From Angiostrongylus vasorum (lineage: Eukaryota > Nematoda > Chromadorea > Rhabditida > Metastrongylidae), in the NCBI GenBank assembly GCA_018806985.1, contig JADANN010000062.1, positions 145,477 to 209,476 of the forward strand: a stretch of 64,000 nt of DNA, in the 5' to 3' direction. The translations under genes were made by a program, and so were the position numbers. Position 1 is the first letter of the stretch; every line of letters starts with the position of its first letter. Shown here piece after piece: positions 1-10,520 of the stretch. The notes beneath the pieces are model-generated. The model saw only the letters and a program-made list of their open reading frames with translations. It was not told where the DNA came from and ran no database searches.

Positions 1-58
1 CAAGCGTTTCGTACCTCCGTGGTTGGCAAATTGGTACCAGATTTGTTTGTGAGGAGAG
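1..58 (+). repeat. SINE-1, 3' part, window edge
   Basis: The stretch matches the middle of the SINE-1 family (compare 47790-47846) and runs into a microsatellite. The tRNA-like head would lie before the window. Confidence 0.7.
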
Positions 59-59
59 C

Positions 60-112
60 AGACATACATACATACATACATCCATTTATCCGCCCATCCA
101 TTCATCCATAGC
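60..112 (+). repeat. CATA/CATC microsatellite
   Basis: Repeated CATA units followed by CATC/CATT units interrupt the SINE. The same tract is longer at 47848-47900, so its length differs between copies. Confidence 0.85.
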
Positions 113-114
113 AG

Positions 115-290
115 GACTGTGGTCGACCCTGGTATTGGTTTACTCTTAGCTAGGCTTCCGGCTCGAAATGCTAGCTCCTTCATAGCTTGGAAGAGCCCAC
201 CGGGTGATGAATTGCCCGCTGTACATCGCAGTCCGGCATCCAGGAACACTTCCCAGCCACTATGAGGCGCTAATCCTTTGGGAGGTTTTC
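115..290 (+). repeat. R390 repeat, 3' part in copy A
   Basis: A TTGGTTTACTCTTAGCTAGG to CACTATGAGGCGCTAATCC segment, matched at 47930-48095. Confidence 0.65.
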
Positions 291-431
291 CAATATTCTC
301 TTTCTAAACTGTTCTCTTCAGATATTATTTATATCACTATTTATGTAAACAAAATTTCCTACTTTTCAGCAGTATGAACAGGGTGATTTTTGTACCTAAA
401 CTCTTTACCCGTCTTTTTACTGTGTTTAGCA

Positions 432-668
432 TTTTGATAGAGCCACCGACCCGATCCTAAGAGTTGTTCACGAAGAGCCTAGAAGAAAGACATGATGCTC
501 GACGGGTTTCTAGAGCAAACAGAACCCACTGGGCTACTCTTGCATGCGAAAGGGAAAAATGGAAGATTTACTGGCGCCCGCTCAAGTCACATGGAAGAGT
601 TACTGGCGCCCGCTCGAGTCATATGGAAGAGTTACTGGCGCCCGCTCGAGTCACTCAACGATCAACGG
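432..668 (+). mobile_element. RTE-type LINE, C-terminal tail with three 32-base repeats
   Basis: Translation gives the C-terminal signature of RTE reverse transcriptases: FTKSLEERHDARRV, HWATLA and WRPL blocks. Positions 559-590, 591-622 and 623-654 are three tandem copies of one 32-base unit that encodes the W-Y-W-R-P-L block. Because 32 is not a multiple of three, each unit reads the block in a new frame. About 105 bases present in the copy at 48244-48348 are missing here. It is a dead fragment. Confidence 0.8.
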
Positions 669-2129
669 GAGCACAGATGGTACAGTTGAAGCTTTTTTAC
701 CTTTCTTTTTTGACGTGCGTTATGCACTGCTTCCCACTACTACATCAATTGTGCTATATTATTACAACAACAAAGCTTATGTGGCACTTAAACGATGCTT
801 CAATGCATGTGAGTTTTCCGCAATATAGTAAATTATCTTAGAAGCCGCCTTTCGTTAAAGTTCAGGAGAACTAATCAGTTTGTAAATGACTGAGCTTGCA
901 CGAAGTTTACACAAAACTTTTATTTGATTAACGTTTTGGCGTCTTCGGAGCCGTGTGGATCCAAGTCGATGGTCCACAGCTGGTCGTTATTTGTTATGCG
1001 GTTGTTTGTTGTCGCATCATTTCGAATCTGCAAGAATCAACCAACATACTATTGACTTGCTTGTATACCAAGACAGACCGTGTTCACGAGCTGTACGGAT
1101 CCCACCACATCTTCCATTCGTTTCTCTGTCTCTCAGTGGTCATCCATCGTTATGGTCTGATTCGACTATCGTGGTGGCCGCGGGTCTCACACCATGATCT
1201 GTGAAACAACTGCACCGGCGAGTGCAGCTGTTGGACTTTAATTATGATCACATCCGCCCAACATTAGGTGGTCGTCCTGGAGTCCACTCTAGAGTTCTTT
1301 TCGCGCATCTGTCGTTTGTTCTTGTCATAATATGATCGACCCAACTATTTCGTTGTAGATGTGCCTTCTCCTTGATCTCGAAAATGAGATAGACTTCGGA
1401 GACGAGACCTGCTTATTCCGGCCAGATGTTCTGAGTGCCGGTTAAATTTCAAAAACGTCGACCGCTGTCTGGATGATGCGCAGATTTCTTGACGTGGCTA
1501 AATTTATCGGCCCCGCGTCTCAACTGCGTAATAAAACGTTGGAACAACCGTCAAATCGAAAAAGGTGACCGCGGATTTTTGGCTTCTCTAGTTGATCGGC
1601 GGCTTCTTTGGAAGGCTTGAGTGAGCCTCAAGTTTCTCTCCTTCTTCTGTCTATTTGTTTCCTCATGTAATTTTCCATGTTCATTAAACGCCCATGGTAC
1701 AGGTATTGGCGGAGAAAACTTGAGAGCAAAGAAAAGGAAAAGCAGTCTGCGTTTGTAAAGGAAATGGCAGAGACCTAAAATATTATTTTTTTTATGAAAG
1801 TAATTTCTTATTAAGGAAACCGTTCTCGTTTTCAATAGCCCTTCCAGATGAACAACGTGATGAAGCTGTCTTTGTTTTGGTGTGCAGGCAAGGCTGCAAA
1901 AGGATGTTCCTTTGGTGCAGTGGTCCTGTAGTCCATTTGATTGGACGACAGCCAAGAAGAACAACACAAGAAACGCCTGCTCTAAGCAGTCGAGCAAGAA
2001 TCTCGTTTAATCTTATCAATAAACTAAGACACTAGTTATGCGTTCCATTCTGAACAACGTTAACATGGACGGCTTATGTGTTTCTCTCGTGTTAATATCA
2101 ACGTGAGATATTGTGTGAAATCAAACATG

Positions 2130-2645
2130 ACAATGACCGTTCCCTTCACCGCATTTCATCTTTTGGGAGTTTGGAATTTATCAAAGATCCTTAAAGAGTC
2201 TTTACGCGCTGATCTTATGCATCCCTTTGCAAGGACGTGGTGACTTCTGCTTCAAAATCTTCCATAATATGTCTCGGTTTCTTATTTGCGCCTATTGGAG
2301 CATTTCGTTTCACCTAAAATTTGCCGTCTAGATGTTCTTTTTACACAGGCGCACCGTGATCTATCCCCTTGGCAAAAGTATTCTTCATCGCGAACTTCAC
2401 AAGGGATTAAATAGACTGTACCCGAAGTCTTGCAACCTTTGGGACAAAATTTGCAATTCGACGTTGTACACAGAGAGTTATACAAAGGTAGCGAACTAGC
2501 TGACGTCTCAGAGTGTACGATGGTGTTTTAATCACTGTTGTCAATTCACCTAAATTGACCTTTGCACACATCGCTTTGCAGGTGTGTGTATTTCGTTGGA
2601 AATGAAGGACAAGATAAATAGGACCTTATTTTCGAGAATACTAAA
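2130..2645 (-). mobile_element. PLE fragment: linker and GIY-YIG domain
   Basis: The minus strand gives the PLE linker (2645-2500) followed by a cysteine pair region CKFCPKGC and the GIY-YIG-like core GTVYLIPCEVRDEEY. Stops and frame breaks follow. PLEs encode a reverse transcriptase fused to this endonuclease; only the 3' half is here. It is mirrored at 46755-47270 and resembles 49915-50341. Confidence 0.75.
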
Positions 2646-3146
2646 ATAGGGACTCATAACTTGAAAGACACCTCCAAGTGGTGGCGGTAAGATGTTTGTA
2701 TAATGGCCCATAGTGACATGTAGCAAACAGCACCATCAATATTATTCACATTCTCAGAAAGACAGAGCAACGCCTTTCTACAAGCGTTCGTGTTCACAAC
2801 CCACGAAGTGTTCTATTTATCGAAAAAATTACTGTTTATTTCCAAAAAGCAGGAAGTCCACAAAGGCTGAAAAGTAGGCATAGTCCAGTCCTCGACAAAC
2901 CAGAGATTAGGTGTAGTCACGAGAGTATTAAGGAGGCGTTGACCTGCTGACTCGAAAGGCCATGAATGTTCGTTGCTCGTTTGTCTCATGTTCATAGATG
3001 GCTTCCATTGAGGCTAACTGACGAGAAATTACTACAGATTCTCTACTTCTATCACTAAAGTATCCTTACATGAAATTACTACTGAACTATAGTAAGTCGA
3101 GACCTCCTTCGATTACTAAGTGAAGATTACCTTGATAAAAAAAAAT
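2646..3146. other. No gene recognised; part of the near-identical arm tract
   Basis: The stretch is almost base-for-base the reverse complement of 46255-46750. It holds only short frames with no known motif. Confidence 0.5.
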
Positions 3147-3422
3147 TTATTTGTCTAGTGTTTCCCCGTCTTCGCCTTTCTCAGAGCAGCGTTGATCGGA
3201 GTCGATGATCAACGTGGGCGTTGTGGGTGCTCGCAGTCTGATCCTGTCGAATCCAGTGGATGGCGTAACGCACGAGTGGCGAACTTCACTCTGCAGTGCC
3301 CTTTTCATACAGGCCGGGTATTGACCAGTTCCAGTCTTCAATATGATCCACTTCGAGAGGGCAATGCATCCTGCAGCTGTCGGCTTCATAGCGGGGGCAC
3401 CTAGCAAGTCAATAGTTTTCAA
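3147..3422 (-). repeat. PLE-terminal-like segment
   Basis: The 91-codon open frame is probably fortuitous. Its end carries CTCTGAGAAAGGCGAAGACG, GGAAAC and an AAATAAAT tail, the same pattern as the PLE-terminal motif at 9185-9220. It is mirrored by 45997-46251 on plus. Confidence 0.5.
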
Positions 3423-3510
3423 GCACGGCTTTCATAAAACTCGGTGAAATAATGAATATCGCCCTCGACTGAACTTTAGCAAGTCGATTATTCTGGACTA
3501 TAATAGATGC

Positions 3511-3782
3511 GAGGGTGTATGTGGCGTAGTGGTCGGAAGCGTCCTGTAATACACAAGTGATCGATCCCGGAGCCCGTGGCTCAACAAGCCTTCCATACTT
3601 CCGGGGTCGGCAAATTGCTACCAGACTTGTCTGGGAGGATAGCAGTACTGGCTCGATACATCCGCGAGTCATTGTAAAGGCCAGATATGCATTAAATCAC
3701 CTGCAAACGATGCTTAATGATGCCCAATGCATGGTGCACCTCTCAGGAATTGATCAACGCCGAGAGCTTTATCCTTTATAAC
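3511..3782 (+). repeat. SINE-1
   Basis: This tRNA-derived repeat has the A-box-like TGGCGTAGTGGTCGG, the B-box-like GATCGATCCCGG, a conserved body (ACCAGACTTGTCTGGGAGGA, then TCATTGTAAAGG) and a tail ending GCCGAGAGCTTTATCCTTTA. It is not a tRNA gene because no cloverleaf can be closed. Mirrored at 45612-45890. Confidence 0.82.
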
Positions 3783-3884
3783 AGATACGAGTCCGTCCAT
3801 TGTGAAATTACCATCTCATAACGCCAAGATTGCGCAATGCTACTTCGTTGGAAGATTTATTTATCAAAATATATGTGTAAAGGG

Positions 3885-4140
3885 TGTGTAAATGGTACTT
3901 CTAGCATAGTGGTTAGAGGTGCCCCGCAATATTCATGTGGCCGTTTCTTTAATCTCGTGCCCCAAGTTAAGCAATCCTCCCTTATCTCAGGGGTCAAGAA
4001 TTCGATGCCAGACATGTATGGGAGGACATTACATGGGCCAGATATGCCTTCAGTAAATTCTACCGTGTTGAAGTGCAGTCGGATGCCTTGAGCATCTTTC
4101 AGCATTTGATCAATGTTCAAAGCTTTATCCTTTATGCTTT
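3885..4140 (+). repeat. Diverged SINE-1-like element
   Basis: It has a TAGCATAGTGGTTAGAGG A-box-like head, a GGGCCAGATATGCCTTCA body and the AGCTTTATCCTTTA tail of SINE-1, with much divergence between. It lies just 3' of the astacin gene. Mirrored at 45240-45515. Confidence 0.6.
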
Positions 4141-4164
4141 CTATGCGTGCATACATATATAAAG

Positions 4165-7015
4165 CTAATGTATGTCCTTAAACAAGAGTTGATAAATGCT
4201 TACACTCGAGAAGTTAAGGTGAACTAACAGAAATTGCACGATTTTTGGGCAGACTCGTCTTCTTAACTTGTCGTCATATTTGGCATTATTACAGAAGTCC
4301 CATTTCAATAGCACAGAGCACCTAAAGAATAGCTTGAGCTTTGGGAGATCGTAAAGAATGTATTGTTGGCACGTACACATTGCTATCTCTGCAACCTGGA
4401 TTAGACGTATTTCTTGGCACAGGCGTTGGCTCAGGAGTAGTCGTGTGTGTAGAAGTTGTGCCAGTGGAAACTGCAACAGTTGGTACAGTGAGAAATATTT
4501 GAAAGATGAGAGCTAAGATAGTGCTAATATTTATTTCCCAGATTACCGATTCGATAACGCAAGACGGTCGTGACTTCAAATATATTGCTGAAGGTAATTA
4601 TGGGGACGATGTTGTGCGTAGAGACCAAGGATGTTCCAGCAAATTTTGGAGAACAGAATCTAAGCAGTACAAGATATCGGAACTTTAGATCAGCTACGTT
4701 AGCGTTGTTCATCCACACGCTCCTACCTGTAACCTGTATGACGTTTATCACTTCCTGTTTTAATTTCAACTCCAGCTAAATTGCAGCCATCGTTAGATAC
4801 GCCATCCGAGAACTTATCAAGTATTACCTCGATCGTTGAACCAGCTGGTCCCTTAAAGAATATTTGTCTTAGCACGAACTCTGCCAGAGGTTAATGCAAA
4901 TATACCTTAATCCAATAGTGGCACATCATCAACTCGTCCTTTGGAAAACGTGCACCTCTCTCACCCACGGTGTCCTCAAGCGTTTGATAGGAGGTCGTTG
5001 CTGTTAGTGTCCTACCGCACCCACTTGGCTGTAAAGCACAGTTGCTGCATTTACCTCAGCTGCACAAAACCAGCTTTTTATTGTTTAAGCTGTTTACTCT
5101 TTCGTCGCAAAGAGTTCCACCATATCCGCTTGGGCAAGTGCATTTAGAGCAGTCTCTTGGATGGGGAAATCCACCATTCTTGCAATTTGCTGAAGACCCA
5201 CTCTTGCATTTGTCTAAAATGATTCGGTTTTAATGAACCATAAAGATATAACAGGGAATCGAAAATGCATGTTGCACTGCTCTCACCGAGGCAGTTGTAG
5301 TGAAGGTTCATCATTAGTTTCTCGTAGAACGAAAGTACGCGTGTTCCAAGAGTTTGCACATATTTCATATCACGTGGGACCATAACAGGTTGACCGTTCC
5401 GTGAGACGCTAAAATTGAAATGATTATCACTTATGATTTAACACGGAAATGGTGAACAACTGAGTAACCTTAATGCTCCGTAATGCATAATACTTCCATA
5501 GTCGTAGGTCAGGTCATAGTTATAGTTTGTGTGTTCACTTTGCTTTGTAAATTGAGATATCCAGCCGTTCTAGAACTACGTGCTTCCATTTATTCACATC
5601 TATACTGTAAATGTACTTCAAATTAACCCTGAAGTTCTGCAAATAGAGTGTGATGAAATCGTCACGATCGTGCCTCGATTGCGTGTGGAAGAAACCCAAG
5701 GAGTGACCGATTTCGTGCACAGCGGTTCCAACCTACACAGAATACGAGAATAATGTAGTTTGGCATTAATAGTAGTCTCTTTCTCTTAGCCTAGAAAATT
5801 CAACGAGAAAAATGAATATATCAAAAAGCCATCGTACCTGTTCGCATCTCGGCCCCAATGAGAGAATTTGAATGCCTCCAAGTCTTCCAACATTTGAATA
5901 ACATCCAGGACCTTGGAAGACGACAATCCTACCCGAAGCTTAAATTTTAGCGGATTCTTCAAGTTTCCACAGGTTTCAACCATTCTTTTTGTCACACCTG
6001 TGTTATCTTCAAAGAAATTAATGCATGTTTCGCTCTGCCATATTTGGGTAGCTTTTACGAAAACCCGCCTTGCTCCTTGCGCTGAAATTAGTCAGGAACT
6101 TATTATGCTCAGCGTTTGTTGCTTTCATTCAAAGAGAACATGAAGGAGTGCCAGAGTGCCACGTATGCGGCATCACCACTTTTAAATGAGTGAATTAATG
6201 CTCGTCTGGTCTGTACAATCACTACCGGTGGTCCACCGATGTATTAAGTCGGTTGTTTTAGAGCGATCGCTTATTTATTACATATCTCCTGAGAATAGGT
6301 TAAAAAAACGACGAACTTGCGTTCCAGTGAAAGGAGTACGACACTCCATTTGACCACAGAGTATTGGGATATGTACTGTCGCGATATGCTTGTCGCTTTT
6401 TGCGTTTGGCTTCATTTTCCTTAACGTCTTCTATGATCTCATCGGCTTGTTCTCTGAAAACAACAATGCTTTTTGGGAAGTTAAAGAGGAAATGCTTGCA
6501 TGGACCAACTTAGTAAGTAGCATGTCTCCTTGAAACAACGCTCTGTCGACTTTACTCTCTGCATTGATTTCTTCGATCGTTTCTCCAAATTGTGGAAGAT
6601 GATCGTTTTCGATCTCCACGTAATTCTAAAAACTTGACTTCATTCTTCGTTGTTCCTTAAAAGGCAATATGCTCACCTTCATTTCTTCTTGTAACTCAGC
6701 ATCCCGCTCTGGGGATAGAGTGAGTTCTTCTTTGATTTCTGGCTCCATCATGTGCAATTGCTGGAGAAGATTCTTTGTGTCTTTGGCATGGGGCTCCTGT
6801 GGTAGAAACAGAGTTGAGAAGCAAGACAATAGCTTTTGTTATTTTACGGATGCGATTTTTTCAGTTATTCTTACGTCTTTAAGCAACTGATATCCCTCTT
6901 GCAGCTCTTCTTCGAAGTTCTCATCGCTAGTCGATGGTTCATCTGTCGACTCAAGACTGTTGAACACTTCCGCACTAACGAAGAAGGTCAAAAATATGAA
7001 CAGTATAATGTTCAT
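4165..7015 (-). CDS. Astacin metalloprotease (EGF-CUB-ShK), left copy, frameshifted at its C-terminus
   Basis: This is the mirror of the gene at 42384-45172 and has the same exon plan. It has a secretory start MNIILFIF on the complement of 7015, a prodomain, a basic KRKKRQ cleavage site, HEIGHSLGFFH, the SIMHY Met-turn, an EGF-like domain, a CUB domain, a Thr/Pro-rich linker and a ShK domain. Zinc-dependent secreted endopeptidases of this family act outside the cell, and in parasitic worms they are often linked to moulting or tissue invasion. One extra A in the run near 4240 (five, against four in the right copy) changes the last exon. The ending CPKSCNFC becomes CPKIVQFL and reads on to a stop at 4165, so the final two ShK cysteines are lost. 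Differences in the rest of the gene are very few (for example Tyr to Cys near 5970). The exon 5/6 junction problem described for the right copy is present here too. Confidence 0.85.
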
Positions 7016-7560
7016 CCTAAAATGAATTATGAAGAACTGGCGCTTTAATAGCGAGAATGAGAAATGGTAGGAGTGCTATGGTTAAAGTTCTACGTTTTAC
7101 CTTGATTATATACGCTTTTGGTAATTAATCGTTTGCATAGCCGTCCACACGTCCATATTCAATCTGTGTTACTAGAAAAAAGAATATTTTCTATCAGGTG
7201 GCTGCTCTGTTTAGAATTTGATCGTCAAATATTTAAATGAACTTTGGGGTTTAGTGGATGGAAGAAACTTCTTCCTTGTCCTTTCAATGCTTCTCTTTTT
7301 CGATACCATTGTCACGACGTCCACAACATATTGTGTTTGTTCTAATTTATGAAATATTAAAACAGTTGGCTTTAGGGTATTCTGTACAATACTACTGTGA
7401 AATCGATTTCCAAATGAATGACAGCGTTTTCATCTCATTGCTTGCGTCGTAGTCGTTTCCTCACTTTTAACAACCTGACATTTCTCGAAATTGAAATAAT
7501 ACACCGACCTACCATAATCGGACTTACTTAGAGCAGTACAGTTTATAACACATGAAATAG
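7016..7560. other. Upstream region of left astacin gene; edge of the near-identical tract
   Basis: Up to about 7220 this is nearly the same as the mirror at 42170-42383. Beyond that, about 22 differences in 330 bases can be counted by hand against 41880-42170. No gene is visible. Confidence 0.6.
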
Positions 7561-7564
7561 CTAC

Positions 7565-7945
7565 AAGCTACTTGTTCTATCCTCCCAATGGTTTGCCGCC
7601 TCATCGTGGCTAGGGAGGTGTCCATGGGTGTCGGGCCTGCGATCTACTCCGAGGGATTCATCCCCCGTGTCTACCAAGCTGAGAAGGCGTCCGGCGTTTT
7701 CACCAGGAAGCCCTAGCTGAGAGTAAAGCAGTACCAGGATCCACCACCGTTGTGGTACCAAACTAGTCCTATCGTGGAAAATCTTCCCTCTGATCAACAA
7801 GGAAGGTGACTGCTCGTGGTCGTGAGGACCTGGGGCGGGCTCTGGCCAGGTTGACCTCGGGATTCTAGGGATCCATAATTGCTAAACCAGCAAAACTTCG
7901 ACCAAATGGAAATTATGCCGGGAGCCCGCTCAACCAGTAAGGACG
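7565..7945 (-). repeat. 390-base dispersed repeat (R390)
   Basis: A minus-strand copy of a repeat that starts near GGACGGGCCGTCC, contains TTGGTTTACTCTTAGCT (TTACTCTCAGCT here) and CACCTCCCTAGCCACGATGAGGC, and ends near CATTGGGAGGAT. It is mirrored by 41450-41825 and also found at 28945-29330. No coding potential is supported. Confidence 0.75.
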
Positions 7946-8120
7946 GGCCGTCCAAGTGAGTATCTATGTAGTTGTTCTATGGAAGTTAGTATACTAAAAT
8001 GAATAACGTTGTGAAACCCATACAATATTGTTCTCATTATTCATTCATCAGCACTCGTATCTCTATTCAGGCCTTAATTATCTTTTTTTTCATCTATCTT
8101 TCGAATTCGTCAGTTCAATT

Positions 8121-8597
8121 TCATCTGAAGACGGAGTAAACTCGGGAGCTGATCAGTGGACGTGGTAGTGAACGAGTAATTCGATTGAAAGTAGCATAAT
8201 TTGTGAAACTCATATCGATGGGTTTCGAGTGTGACGTACTGTTGCCCCTACCGATTACAACGAAGCGTTCTTGGTAAAGAGTCGATTTGTTAGGGACGTA
8301 ATTGACATTGTATCCGTGAGGCAGAGCAGGTCTGCGATTGTTCTGTCTGCTTTGCGACGGCTGCGTGCTGAAATTGAAAATAGCCGACACCCGTGAGGTC
8401 GAACTGCAGTGCGGAGCGATAAGATAAATTTCAAGATGTAGTAGTGAGGTGAACCGTGGACAATTGGTTATAGAGAGGAACACCGAATTTTGAACTAATT
8501 CTTCAAGTGAAATTTGCTTCCACCACAGGGCGAGTAACTGCTCGCAATTCCCCGCCAGTGCAACGCGATTCGCGTCGCTAGTCCCCACATCATTCAT
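8121..8597 (-). CDS. Unassigned 158-codon ORF directly after an SL1-like leader
   Basis: The start codon follows, with no gap, a 22-base stretch (8598-8619) that matches the SL1 spliced leader at 19 positions. The ORF is open to TGA-type stop at 8121 and is followed by an A-rich stretch. I recognise no domain; it is rich in Ser, Asn and Arg and has no clear signal peptide or membrane segment. The layout is what a reverse-transcribed, trans-spliced mRNA would leave. The right-arm counterpart (41117-41304) has lost about 0.3 kb but keeps both ends. It could equally be the 5' end of a PLE transcript, since a PLE terminal repeat abuts it. Confidence 0.4.
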   Translation of the reverse strand: MNDVGTSDANRVALAGNCEQLLALWWKQISLEELVQNSVFLSITNCPRFTSLLHLEIYLIAPHCSSTSRVSAIFNFSTQPSQSRQNNRRPALPHGYNVNYVPNKSTLYQERFVVIGRGNSTSHSKPIDMSFTNYATFNRITRSLPRPLISSRVYSVFR

Positions 8598-8619
8598 CTC
8601 AAACCTGGGTAACTAAAAC
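8598..8619 (-). other. SL1-like sequence, decayed
   Basis: Read on minus, 19 of 22 bases match the conserved nematode SL1 leader, including TACCC and GTTTGAG. It sits between a PLE terminal repeat and the ORF at 8597. It is the mirror of 41095-41116. Confidence 0.7.
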
Positions 8620-8801
8620 TTTATGTGTACAGGGAAAATACGCAACACGATAATGGATTGAAGAGAGAGACGGGAGAGCGTCTGGAGATGGAAAATATTA
8701 ACTGCTCTATAAATATCTTCTTTTTCTTTTTCAGAAATGGCAAGGCTGTTATTCAGCACACGTTTATTTCCTTGCAAGAAGAACGCATACAACACAACGG
8801 T

Positions 8802-8838
8802 AGCTGACGTTTCGGTAGCATCGCCTTTTTCGGAGCCT
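8802..8838 (-). ncRNA. Hammerhead-ribozyme-like PLE terminal motif, decayed
   Basis: The minus strand reads GGCTCCGAAAAAGGCG...CCGAAACGTCAGCT. The GAAAC-GUC-AGC end is kept; the CUGANGA box is mutated. Probably inactive. Confidence 0.35.
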
Positions 8839-9184
8839 GGAACGACACATTGATACGTAGTGGCCGTTCGAAACATGTTTCTCATAAGAGTCTTCTTGGT
8901 GTGTGAAGGGTAGGAAGAATGGGAATGAACCAGGATGTTTTTTGTTACTTGGTTTTCGGTACCACTTCGTTATATAACCGTTACTTGATAAGTTGATTTG
9001 AACTTTAAGAAATGGAAGCCACTTTTCTATCGGTTTCTACCTGGTGAATTTGATATACTCAGACTGCTCGTTGAATAATTCAAAGCATTTGTCCGTCTCC
9101 ATCTGTGTAGAGAAACTGACAAAACAATCATCACCTTTATGTTTACGATGTCGAGCTCACACGAGGTGTATAAAGATATTTATT

Positions 9185-9220
9185 CAGTTAACGTTTTAGC
9201 TCTTCGCCTTCATCAGAACC
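9185..9220 (-). ncRNA. Hammerhead-ribozyme-like PLE terminal motif
   Basis: The minus strand has an exact CUGAUGA box, a 3-pair stem (GGC/GCU), AAAAC in place of GAAAC, then GUU and AACU able to pair with the GGUU before the box. There is no stem III. The counterpart at 39460-39497 has a broken box but keeps GAAAC. Confidence 0.4.
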
Positions 9221-10520
9221 AATGATCCGCGTCGATGGTCCACAATTATTCGTCATCTTCGTTGTCGTACCGAGGCGGGATTTTCTTCAGTGAACACCAC
9301 ACGAATGAGCCATGAGCCATAAGCTACTGCACCTTAATCACCCACATATCTACAGTAGAGTAGCTCCCGCAGAGGCTTGGTGCCAGTCGCTGTCCCATTG
9401 CTAACCCCCCTATTTGCGCGTAGTATTTCCCAGACCATCTGAAAATCGAGCAGTTCAGGCACTCTTTTAAGAGAGCCATAAGCTACTGGATTGGATTGAC
9501 AAGCCATGCATATTTACTCGTTCTCCATGTTGAACAAGAAGTTCGAAAATGGCTTGCATTGCGGAGTCATTCGATACGCTGGTGTACAGCGCGGTAACAA
9601 CGAAGGACTCCATAACGTACGCGATTCCTCTTTTTTCCACCCTTCACATACAAAGAAGGCGCTTGCGAGAAACATGTTTCGAACGCCCACCTCTGTGTGG
9701 ACAAGCACGGAACAAAAGGAAGAATCGCACGACTTGGCTGGGCAAATAGCTATCTCCGATGGCTTCGAAATAGTAATCCCACGAGATAAGTTTAGAAGGA
9801 GAGCGACACCCTAACACGAACGGTTTTTCCGAAACAAAAGCGCGTTTATTATGCCCTTTATTGGATATGAAATAAGTGCAGCGACAAAGCGATGTTTAAG
9901 AAGGGCAGATATAGAGGGAATCCGTGGTGATAATTGAAATACCACCGAATACTCTCAGCCGTCAGTTAGTGCGCAACCGCCTACATGACCGTCTATGTGA
10001 AATATAGAATTGCGTAGTTTGCCCTTATGGCAGGGGAGGGTGATTGCATGGCTTCAGGTGCGATATACCTGAACTCTTGTGGCACTTGTGGAGACGCGAA
10101 TGTATAGGCGAAGCGGGCAAACCATTACGTATTCGCATAAAAAGCGTACCTAGATTGCAAACAAAAAAGTAAGACAAGGTACGCCACTTGGGATGCATAG
10201 GATACAAAGGCATAGCAGAGACGATTTTTATATAAAAAAATGCCAAGAACACCCAGAGATAAGACATGATCTAGCCGCGTATCTAAGAACAGATTTTCGA
10301 TAAGGGGTAGTGCAGTCATCAGGCATATGCGGCTCTAGCCGGTTACTTTGTGGACTTGAATTGCTTGACTTAATAGATTACGGATCAGTGTAGACTTCCA
10401 GGCTCTGAACAAGGCGTTGCAGCCGAATCGTGAGCTACCGCCGTTGTGTTATACGTGTTCTTTTTGCAAAGAAGTAAACGTGTGCTGAATAACAATCTCG
10501 CGACTGCTGAAAAGAAAGAG

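Larger units (their letters stand above)
1..1770 (+). repeat. Composite repeat unit, copy A
   Basis: This stretch aligns in the same direction with 47790-49640 (copy C) and in part with 28940-30310 (copy B). In order it holds the end of a SINE (1-58), a CATA/CATC microsatellite, part of the 390-base repeat (115-285), an RTE LINE tail with 32-base repeats (432-668), an AT-rich stretch, and a PLE-terminal-like segment from about 915. Homology to copy C continues past 1770 to about 2500, inside the IR1 arm. No independent gene is visible. Confidence 0.85.
8620..10520. mobile_element. Head-to-head pair of PLE fragments, left arm
   Basis: The order is: minus-strand terminal repeat (8620-8860); minus-strand RT C-terminal part (8865-9135, with DKCFE- and TKWY-type blocks broken by stops); a central segment with a PLE-terminal motif (9140-9490); plus-strand RT C-terminus (9540-9820, RNMFRTPTSVW and ARL/EIVIPRDKFRRRAT); linker and GIY-YIG remnant (9820-10250); and a tail to 10520. 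Compared with 38130-41020, about 850 bases are missing at 8860. All parts are defective. Confidence 0.75.
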
